From Desulfotomaculum sp. (GTDB lineage: Bacteria > Bacillota > Desulfotomaculia > Desulfotomaculales > Nap2-2B), in NCBI GenBank assembly GCA_003485325.1, contig DMZI01000067.1, forward strand, positions 63,158-73,968: DNA of 10,811 nucleotides, written 5' to 3'. The notes beneath the pieces are model-generated. The model did not search any database. It worked only from the letters and a program-made list of their open reading frames with translations, and had not been told where the DNA came from. Shown in pieces: positions 1-4,929 of this stretch. Positions within the stretch are counted from its first letter, which is position 1. Each line of letters begins with the position of its first letter. The position numbers and the translations under genes were made by a program.

Positions 1-2
1 AT

Positions 3-61
3 AATTTCCAGTTACAAACCTCGGATTTATTCGACCTTTATCCATAAATTAACTGGAAATT
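3..61. repeat. 12-bp inverted repeat forming a hairpin, left edge
   Basis: A perfect 12-base inverted repeat is visible: AATTTCCAGTTA at 3-14 and TAACTGGAAATT at 50-61, separated by 35 bases. The core AACTGGAAA occurs again in the same orientation as the right arm at 2581-2589 and, extended to AACTGGAAATT, at 3161-3171. The similar word TAATTTCCA overlaps the stop codon of the transposase fragment at 714-722. It could be a decayed insertion-sequence end or a small dispersed repeat; the sequence alone does not decide. Confidence 0.5.
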
Positions 62-98
62 GTACTTTGCTCTTTGATAATTCAATGTTGTATTACCA

Positions 99-716
99 TT
101 GAACTTTACTAATGCCCGTAGCAAAAAAGGTAAAGGCCATTTTGAAAACCCTGACGAGATTGCTGCTGCTGTTCAAAAAGCTGCCAGAAGCTCATACCGT
201 CTGCCCAAGACGGTTACGGATTCTGTAAATCAAGTTCTTGCTGTATCATTTGCTGCTATGAAAGCGTACAAGGAACAGCTCAAAATCTTTGATAAGGCTA
301 TTGAGGAGCAATTTAAGCTTATCCCCAATACTCTATCTTCTATCAAAGGGATCGGACCTGTTTATGCTGCCGGTATTGCAGCAGAAATCGGTGATATTCA
401 TCGTTTCAAGGATCATGCAGCTTTGGCTAAGTTTGCGGGTATCGCCTGGACTAAGCACCAATCAGGCAATTTTACGGCTGCACACACTCATTTGATTAAA
501 TTCGGCAACAGGTATTTGCGTTATTACTTCATGGAAGCTACTAACAAAGTGAGAATGTATGATCACGAGTTAAAACGCTTCTATGACTTAAAGTACAGCC
601 AAACCCCAAAAACGCCACATAAACGAGCACTTGCACTAACTGCCAGAAAATTTGTCCGTCTTGTCTATGCTCTGCTGCATAGCAACCGGCTTTATACGCC
701 GCCAAAAGGAGAGTAA
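99..716 (+). pseudogene. IS110-family transposase, C-terminal fragment
   Basis: The product is about 205 residues from a TTG at 99; the frame is open only back to 81 because a TAA lies at 78-80. Full IS110 transposases are usually 350-450 residues, with an N-terminal RuvC-like DEDD domain, a coiled-coil linker and a C-terminal Tnp domain. What remains is the linker and the C-terminal domain (Transposase_20 type). Residues 80-98 carry the helix-hairpin-helix-like SIKGIGPVYAAGIAAEIGD. Then come FAGIAWTKHQSG, with the expected catalytic serine at about residue 122, and the family-typical FGNRYLRYYFMEA near 135-146. The DEDD half is absent, so this copy cannot transpose by itself. The preceding 98 bases do not encode the missing half, so the truncation is a real junction rather than a frameshift. 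No typical SD precedes the TTG and it is probably not translated. Confidence 0.85.
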
Positions 717-865
717 TTTCCAATTGGTGTTCCATATCCTACCATTTATTTCATTTATTTTTGGTAGGTTTATTGGGGTGTTTCTTCTTTGTGCCTTTTG
801 GGCTAAAAAAACCACTATTTTTCAATATTTTTTTCCAGTCGGCTATTGACATTTAACCGCTAGAC

Positions 866-1747
866 TTACTTAAAAATCAGCGGTCCGTCGGTTTTAGTCA
901 GTTCACGTAAGGATTCAATCAGTTCCCAGGTTAATCTTCCCGGCATGCCATCCCCAATAGGCCTGCCGTCGACCTTAACCGCCGGGATTACTTCTGCCGC
1001 TGTTCCTGTAAGAAAACACTCTAAAGAGTTGTATACGTCGTAGCGGGTCATCATGCGCTCTTCCACTTTTATCCCCTTTTTGACCGCTATTTCCATCACT
1101 GCATTGCGGGTGACCCCCTCCAGGGCGCCTGCCGCCGCAGGCGGGGTGATTAAGGTGGAACTGTCATCAACAATAAATATATTGTCTCCGGTAGCTTCAG
1201 CCACATACCCCTGCTGGTTGAGCATGATTGCCTCGGGAACTCCGGCCAGATTGGCTTCAATCTTTGCGTAAATGTTGTTTAAATAATTTAAGGACTTCAC
1301 CTGAGGATTGCAGGCCTCGGGAAGGTTCCGCCTGGTAGCCACTGTAATCAGTTCCAGCCCTTTTTGATAGAATTCCTCAGGGTAAAGCTGGATAGAAGCC
1401 GCTATGCAGAAAACCGTGGGCTTGTGGCATTTCCTCGGGTCCAAACCGAGATCGCCGGCACCCCTTGTAACAACCAGACGGATGTATCCGTCCCGCAAAT
1501 CGTTGCGCCGGCATGTTTCAAGAACAATCTCCTTCATCTCGTCTTCTGTTATGGGCATCTGGAGGGCTATAGAGCGGGCTGATTTATACAGGCGCAGGAT
1601 ATGCTCATCCATTCTGAATACCCTGTTGTGATAAGCCCGGATACCTTCAAATACCCCGTCTCCGTAAAGCAGCCCGTGGTCGAATACTGAAACCAGGGCC
1701 TTCTCTTCCGGAACGTACTGTCCGTCAAGGTAAATGATCAAACCCAT
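866..1747 (-). CDS. ilvE: branched-chain amino acid aminotransferase (class IV, PLP)
   Basis: The protein has 293 residues, normal for bacterial IlvE. It catalyses the last reversible step of isoleucine, leucine and valine synthesis, moving the amino group between glutamate and branched-chain 2-oxo acids in the cytoplasm. Class IV aminotransferase signatures are present: YGDGVFEGIRAY at 28-39, the PLP-binding lysine in KSLNYLNN (Lys151), EATGDNIF at 184-191, EGVTRNAV at 210-217 and FLTGTAAEVIP at 245-255. The ATG at 1747 is chosen because AGAGGTG lies just upstream and the protein then begins MGLIIYLDGQYVPEE, as in the family. The frame stays open for 60 more codons upstream, but that stretch is the T-box leader and is not coding. 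D-amino-acid and 4-amino-4-deoxychorismate lyases share the fold; the isoleucine-type T-box and overall motif set favour IlvE. It is a single-gene unit with its own promoter. Confidence 0.92.
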   Translation of the reverse strand: MGLIIYLDGQYVPEEKALVSVFDHGLLYGDGVFEGIRAYHNRVFRMDEHILRLYKSARSIALQMPITEDEMKEIVLETCRRNDLRDGYIRLVVTRGAGDLGLDPRKCHKPTVFCIAASIQLYPEEFYQKGLELITVATRRNLPEACNPQVKSLNYLNNIYAKIEANLAGVPEAIMLNQQGYVAEATGDNIFIVDDSSTLITPPAAAGALEGVTRNAVMEIAVKKGIKVEERMMTRYDVYNSLECFLTGTAAEVIPAVKVDGRPIGDGMPGRLTWELIESLRELTKTDGPLIFK

Positions 1748-2088
1748 AATAACACCTCTATTTTTTATAAAATAATAAACCCCCCGTTCCCGGCAGTTAA
1801 AAGCCAACTGCCAGGGACGAGAGGCTTTAGATCCTCGCGCGGTACCACCCTGCTTGCCTTTATCTTTATAAAATAAAGACCTGCTTTTGTGTCTAACAAA
1901 CGACACGGCCTTTCTAACAGCGGCCAACCCGTCCTTGGCTTAATCGGCTTAAGACACCTTTCAGCCGGCAGTTCCGGGGCGATCCTTTCACCTGGCCGGG
2001 CGCTGGCTTGCACCAACCACCAACTCTCTACAGCCCGGGAGTCAGGTTACTTGCTCCCCTTCATTACCTTTAACGACAATAATATTGC
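1748..2088 (-). promoter_or_regulatory. T-box riboswitch leader of ilvE, probably tRNA-Ile
   Basis: The leader of about 340 bases contains the hallmark T-box AGGGTGGTACCGCG (1838-1851 on the complement), which pairs with the free CCA end of uncharged tRNA and forms the antiterminator. Upstream in the transcript are an AGTA motif, an AGAGAG/GGTTGGTGCAAGCC stem-I head and a GAAAGGATCG segment. The flanking stems ACCTG/CAGGT and GGGG/CCCC place ATC (1981-1983), an isoleucine codon, in the specifier loop followed by one purine, as in known T-boxes. Binding of uncharged tRNA-Ile should stop terminator formation and raise ilvE expression. The T-box call is secure; the specifier is inferred from hand folding. 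GGA two bases earlier is the alternative but would mean glycine, which does not fit the gene. Confidence 0.93.
1766..1819 (-). terminator. T-box-controlled intrinsic terminator before ilvE
   Basis: On the minus strand CGTCCCTGGCAGTT pairs with AACTGCCGGGAACG around the loop GGCTTTT (1785-1819), followed by a T-rich tract TTTATTATTTTAT. The 5' arm overlaps the TCTCGTCCC segment that can otherwise pair with the T-box sequence, so terminator and antiterminator are mutually exclusive. The ilvE ribosome binding site follows shortly after. Confidence 0.85.
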
Positions 2089-2093
2089 CTCTC

Positions 2094-2124
2094 AGTATAC
2101 AAAATAATTCGCTGGGGTGTCAAG
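2094..2124 (-). promoter_or_regulatory. sigma-A-type promoter of the ilvE T-box unit
   Basis: A perfect -35 TTGACA (complement of 2119-2124) and a -10 TATACT (complement of 2094-2099) are separated by 18 bases. Transcription would start near 2087, immediately before stem I of the T-box leader, which fits the constitutive initiation plus attenuation logic of T-box genes. Confidence 0.8.
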
Positions 2125-2302
2125 ATATTTTTTAAACGCTGCCCCTGAGTGCAGATTGCACCTTTAATTGCCTTACCTTCAGAGATTCCGCCTCGCGACG
2201 GATACTTTTGTCTTTGGCTAACAGTTACTGCTGCTACCTCCACCGTTCAATTCAAAACTTTCACCCATAGATAGCGCCCATGCCGGGCGAACAATATTAA
2301 CA

Positions 2303-2324
2303 GGCCGGGGATAAAACCCCGGCC
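2303..2324. terminator. 8-bp GC-rich stem-loop, possible terminator
   Basis: GGCCGGGG (2303-2310) and CCCCGGCC (2317-2324) form a perfect stem around ATAAAA. On the minus strand it lies about 40 bases after the stop of the fragment at 2362-2559, so it may be that gene's old terminator, but only TGTTAATATT follows, a weak U tract. A second small stem, CGCCC/GGGCG, sits at 2275-2289. Apart from these stems, the 237 bases between the ilvE promoter and 2362 show no supportable gene. Confidence 0.45.
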
Positions 2325-2361
2325 AATGTAAAATTTGATTTTAGAACATGTTATGGCTTTT

Positions 2362-2559
2362 TTATTTTGGAGAAATCTGTCTTTCCTTTTCAAATTTCTC
2401 CATTTCTTCTGATGTTTTAAATGCTTTTACTGTTCCTCCCCCGCTGATGAATTTGCCAATAACAGTTTTACCATCAACATCATAGAGTGGAATTTCACGT
2501 GTAGGATGGGCCAAATTATACTGTGTCAGAGCTGAAGCCTCTTCCGGCGTTTTAGGCCC
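2362..2559 (-). pseudogene. C-terminal fragment of an unrecognised protein
   Basis: An open stretch of 65 codons ends at TAA (2362-2364) and is bounded upstream by an in-frame TAA at 2560-2562. The translation looks like real coding sequence: it contains REIPLYDVDGKTVIGKFISG in the middle and a charged tail EEMEKFEKERQISPK. There is no ATG or GTG start with a ribosome binding site near its 5' end; the first ATG is only 15 codons before the stop. I read it as the surviving C-terminus of a gene cut off on its upstream side. The family is not recognised. Non-canonical TTG or CTG starts inside the segment cannot be excluded, in which case it would be a tiny gene of about 46-56 residues. Confidence 0.45.
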
Positions 2560-2594
2560 TTAATTCCAAAGATCTTCGCAAACTGGAAAGAAAA

Positions 2595-3137
2595 TTACGC
2601 AATAGTGAGCTCTAATCCAGCCAAACTGGGGATGATAAAAAGTACCCTTGTCTTTAGTCCGGTAGTGATGACAGCCTTCCCCAGTTTGGTAAGATAGTAT
2701 TTACGGGACCTCGTAACTCTTTTAATGAGGCCGTGAAGCGAAAGGCGCTTCAAGATCCTGGTGACGGATGAAGGGCTCAGGTCAGGGATGAATTTACGGA
2801 TCATCTTGTTTTGAAAACCATTGATGTTAAATTCACCCCGGCCAGAACTTCAAAGAACTTCTGGTCGGCTGGCTTAAGAAATTGAAACCTTTGTAACTTC
2901 TATCATTCTCTTTGACAGGATTGGAGATCTTAATAAGTTTTTTCATTCCGTCGCTGGGATCGTCAAATGCGGAGATGAATTCAAGACGACGATTAGAGTC
3001 TTTGAGCAACTGGGCCAGGATGTAGATGCTGTAAGATGTTCTTTTTCATCGGGGCAACCTTGTTCTCTCTGCTCCCTGTAGATGATAAAATTAATTTGAC
3101 AGAAAACGATAAATAAGATTTGACAGTTTTCAACCAT
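2595..3137 (-). pseudogene. frameshifted winged-helix-like gene remnant
   Basis: Coding-like sequence continues through three minus-strand frames. From about 3045 to 2870 one frame reads SYSIYILAQLLKDSNRRLEF and on to NPVKENDRSYKGFNF. A second frame covers KPADQKFFEVLAG near 2840-2882. The third, from about 2838 to 2595, reads GEFNINGFQNK, then LSPSSVTRILKRLSLHGLIK and RSRKYYLTKLGKAVITTGLK. Together these match the layout of an uncharacterised protein I recall from clostridia and other bacteria, whose C-terminal part resembles a winged-helix DNA-binding domain (SVTRILKRL as the recognition-like helix, then a YYLT wing). At least two frameshifts are needed, and the 5' end (3050-3137) is too decayed to assign. 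A small ATG-started reading frame at 2804-2595 is the longest intact piece; it is unlikely to be functional alone. The role of the family is unknown to me. Confidence 0.6.
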
Positions 3138-3218
3138 AAAATGTAAAGAACCACGAAAACAACTGGAAATTCAAGAGCTCCGAAAAAGCAGAATCAAATC
3201 AAATACCGACTCACATTC

Positions 3219-3400
3219 TGCAGATTCAGCCCCCCCTTTTTCTGTATACTTAAACAAGCACACAAAAGGGGGAATTAAATGAAAACTAAGAAAGGATGGG
3301 AAATGTACATTAAGATTAACCAACTGAAAGAAAGGGTTTTAGCAAAGTTAAAATTAGTTAAAAAAACTTTGAGCTTACAAACACAAGGTACAAAGATTGG
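3219..3400 (+). pseudogene. decayed 5' end of an IS21-like transposase (istA-type)
   Basis: An ATG at 3279 follows a GGGGGA ribosome binding site (3268-3273) and opens KGWEMYIKINQLKE, the characteristic start of IS21-family IstA proteins. The expected continuation, KGFSKVKIS, lies in the next frame from about 3328, so one base has been lost or gained, and a stop follows soon after. The 82-codon open frame that runs on to 3527 is not similar to a transposase beyond residue 22. Upstream, the near-repeats GCAGAATC (3188-3195) and GCAGATTC (3220-3227) may be remnants of the repeated terminal sequences usual for IS21. A CCCCCTTTT/AAAAGGGGG inverted repeat (3232-3240, 3264-3272) covers the ribosome binding site. 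No istB is present. The downstream stretch 3400-3520 shows nothing recognisable. Confidence 0.5.
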
Positions 3401-3520
3401 TCTGGTTTCAATTCTTCATAGGCAGGCTAAACAAAGTGTACCCTTTTGTCAAGGACAATTTGGGTTTTTGGTATTTCAATCAAACAGGTATTTATGCTAT
3501 ACTAACCGTGCCTTATGGGG

Positions 3521-3567
3521 CTATTGAAAAAGGCCAGGAGTTCTTTGCTCCCGGCCTTTTTCAATAG
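3521..3567. terminator. bidirectional rho-independent terminator
   Basis: A perfect 15-base inverted repeat, CTATTGAAAAAGGCC (3521-3535) and GGCCTTTTTCAATAG (3553-3567), has an inner AGGAG/CTCCC extension and a short loop. Each strand has A's before the stem and T's after it, so it can terminate in both directions. On the minus strand it lies 46 bases after the cotJC stop and is the natural end of the cotJ operon; on the plus strand it would stop anything entering from the IS21 remnant. Confidence 0.85.
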
Positions 3568-3612
3568 GCGCTATTTGAGCTAAATCCGGGTGTGCGGGGT
3601 ACTCTTGAAATT

Positions 3613-4185
3613 TTAGAAAAATTTTTTGCTGTTCATAAAGCCCTGGACATCGTTCAGTGTCTCACCGAAGCGCTGAAAGTGGACAATTTCCCGCTCCCGG
3701 AGGAATCTGAGTACGTCCGTGATCAGGGGATCGTCGCTTAACTGGATTAAATGTTCGTAAGTGGCACGGGCCTTTTGCTCTGCGTCCATGTCCTCGGTCA
3801 AATCAGTAATCGGATCTCCGGTGGCTGCAACGTATGAGGCTACCCAGGGCACGCCGTTGGCGTCGTTCCAGAACAGGGCGTGGTTATGCTGGGCATAGTG
3901 TCCGCCCAACCCGGCAGCCTCCATTTGCTGGGGGCTGACTCCCCTGGTCAGTTTATAAAAGATGGTCGCTACAATTTCCATATGGCCCATTTCTTCAGTA
4001 CCTATATCGGTCAGCAGTCCCCTGGCCTTGTCGGTAGGCATCGAGTACCTCTGGTTAAGATACCTTAAAGAGGCCGACAGTTCGCCATCCGGGCCGCCGT
4101 ACTGGGTGATGATCACTTTTGCCAGTTTGGGATTTGGGCCGCATACCTTGACTGGATACTCCAAATTTTTTTGATATATCCACAT
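3613..4185 (-). CDS. cotJC: CotJC-type manganese catalase family spore coat protein
   Basis: The product has 190 residues and belongs to the ferritin-like manganese catalase family. CotJC of Bacillus is an inner spore coat protein, and homologues are proposed to remove hydrogen peroxide. The di-manganese ligand set can be read directly: Glu35 (GPDGELSA), Glu65 and His68 (GTEEMGHMEIV), Glu136 (DAEQKAR) and His169 (REIVHFQRFGE). The Glu136-His169 distance of 33 equals that between the corresponding ligands in classical Mn catalases. At 190 residues it is shorter than soluble catalases (about 265) because the C-terminal tail is missing, as is usual for CotJC. The ATG at 4185 is preceded by AAGGAGAG at good spacing; the 43 codons open upstream lack a ribosome binding site and overlap cotJB. 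It is the last gene of the operon, 34 bases after cotJB. Confidence 0.93.
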   Translation of the reverse strand: MWIYQKNLEYPVKVCGPNPKLAKVIITQYGGPDGELSASLRYLNQRYSMPTDKARGLLTDIGTEEMGHMEIVATIFYKLTRGVSPQQMEAAGLGGHYAQHNHALFWNDANGVPWVASYVAATGDPITDLTEDMDAEQKARATYEHLIQLSDDPLITDVLRFLREREIVHFQRFGETLNDVQGFMNSKKFF

Positions 4186-4219
4186 TTGTTGATCTCTCCT
4201 TAGTTTTAATTTACATGTC

Positions 4220-4516
4220 CTAGGGCCAGGGGGAGTTAATCCACTGCCAGGATAGCTGGCTGGTGGATAAGCCAAAATGAAACAGCGGGCCATAAAGTTG
4301 TTCATAAGATGCAATACGCTGCTTCAGCTGGGGCACAATTGAGTTATATGACATTAGAGCCTGCTGGTCATCGGGGTGCGTATCCAGGTAAAGGTTCAAT
4401 TCAATGGCGGTAAACTGCAGCTGCTGAATTTCCAAAAGCATATCCTCTTGATTATTGTTATTATATGCCGTTGTAGTAACTTTTTGGGCCTGGGGGTTTT
4501 CCTGGTTCTTATCCAT
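4220..4516 (-). CDS. cotJB: spore coat protein CotJB
   Basis: A 98-residue protein with a Gln/Asn-rich N-terminal tail (residues 1-25) followed by the CotJB domain: LLEIQQLQFTAIELNLYLDT, a PDDQQAL turn, then YGPL and a C-terminal SWQWINSPWP. This Trp/Pro ending and the helix pair are typical of CotJB, a small cytosolic protein that becomes part of the coat together with CotJA and CotJC. The ATG at 4516 is preferred because AGAGGTG lies six bases before it; a GTG at 4525 is in frame but is part of that ribosome binding site. It starts 16 bases after the cotJA stop, supporting co-translation in one operon. Confidence 0.9.
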   Translation of the reverse strand: MDKNQENPQAQKVTTTAYNNNNQEDMLLEIQQLQFTAIELNLYLDTHPDDQQALMSYNSIVPQLKQRIASYEQLYGPLFHFGLSTSQLSWQWINSPWP

Positions 4517-4532
4517 CTGATTCACCTCTTTT

Positions 4533-4730
4533 TTAGCCTATGTAAGGCATTACAAGTTCAGGGAAAAGAGTGCCGCGAGTTAAAGCTTCAGCCGGGCTGA
4601 AAACCTGGCCCATGTTTTGCCAGGGTACATAAGCGTGGGCCAGTTGAAACTCAAAGTCCTGCGTCGAGCTGCCCGGCTTCAATGGTGTGCCGGGCATTAC
4701 AGGTATATTTGGGTAGGGGTAATAGTTCAT
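4533..4730 (-). CDS. cotJA: spore coat associated protein CotJA
   Basis: A 65-residue protein. The N-terminal third is rich in Tyr, Pro and Gly (MNYYPYPNIPVMPGTPLKPG), and the conserved CotJA core follows: LAHAYVPWQNMGQVFSPAEA and then LTRGTLFPELVMPY. The pattern YVPxQ...SPxEALxxGTLFPEL is the family signature. CotJA is reported to be needed for assembly of CotJC into the Bacillus coat. The ATG at 4730 follows AAGGAGG with seven bases of spacing. It is the first gene of cotJABC, and its upstream region should hold the sporulation promoter. Confidence 0.9.
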   Translation of the reverse strand: MNYYPYPNIPVMPGTPLKPGSSTQDFEFQLAHAYVPWQNMGQVFSPAEALTRGTLFPELVMPYIG

Positions 4731-4756
4731 TGTCAAACCTCCTTGCACAGTTTACA

Positions 4757-4765
4757 TATGTTATG
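4757..4765 (-). promoter_or_regulatory. possible sporulation-sigma -10 element for cotJABC
   Basis: On the minus strand CATAACATA matches the sigma-K -10 pattern CATANNNTA exactly and lies 26 bases before the cotJA start. A convincing -35 at the usual distance is not visible: an AC dinucleotide lies 15 bases upstream, slightly too close. In Bacillus the operon is transcribed by sigma-E, whose -10 (CATANNNT-like) also partly fits. This is a tentative call. Confidence 0.3.
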
Positions 4766-4836
4766 CAAGAATTACCATGAGTGACAATGATTAGCAAAAG
4801 TAAATTGTCGGGATAACATAATGGCGTGAAAAATTA

Positions 4837-4902
4837 TCAATCGGTGGTTATCATGTATTCTTCTAATAGTTGCCGCAGAGGAACATACGGCTCATCGGGC
4901 AT
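4837..4902 (-). other. small open reading frame after the activase stop codon
   Basis: Directly after the TAA of the large activase (4930-4932) the same frame stays open for 30 more codons to a TGA at 4837-4839. It contains an internal ATG at 4902 giving a 21-residue peptide, MPDEPYVPLRQLLEEYMITT plus Asp. The residue composition looks protein-like (acidic, with an amphipathic QLLEEYM stretch), but the ATG has no ribosome binding site and no family is recognised. It could be a former C-terminal extension of the activase, a small unannotated gene, or chance. The remaining bases of the 4731-4929 gap hold a small ACGGC/GCCGT stem (4906-4919) and the putative cotJ promoter. Confidence 0.2.
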
Positions 4903-4929
4903 GGGACGGCGGGAGCCGTGAACGGTAGA

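Noticed and set aside
846..875. TTGACA followed by TTAAAA on the plus strand as a promoter antisense to ilvE
   Set aside because: The match is at the AT-rich end of the gene, the -10 is poor and nothing downstream needs it.
1748..1927. Sixty-codon N-terminal extension of IlvE in the same frame
   Set aside because: It spans the T-box, antiterminator and terminator and has no ribosome binding site; the family start is at 1747.
2218..2268. A 16-residue minus-strand peptide frame, MGESFELNGGGSSSNC, as a possible small secreted or modified peptide
   Set aside because: There is no ribosome binding site, no modification enzyme nearby and no family match I can support; frames this short are common by chance.
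3301..3527. The complete 82-codon plus-strand frame beginning at 3279 as a functional small gene
   Set aside because: After about 22 residues it departs from the IS21 pattern, which continues in another frame, so it is a frameshift product.
4186..4314. Forty-three-codon N-terminal extension of CotJC
   Set aside because: It overlaps the end of cotJB in another frame and lacks the AAGGAGAG site that precedes the ATG at 4185.
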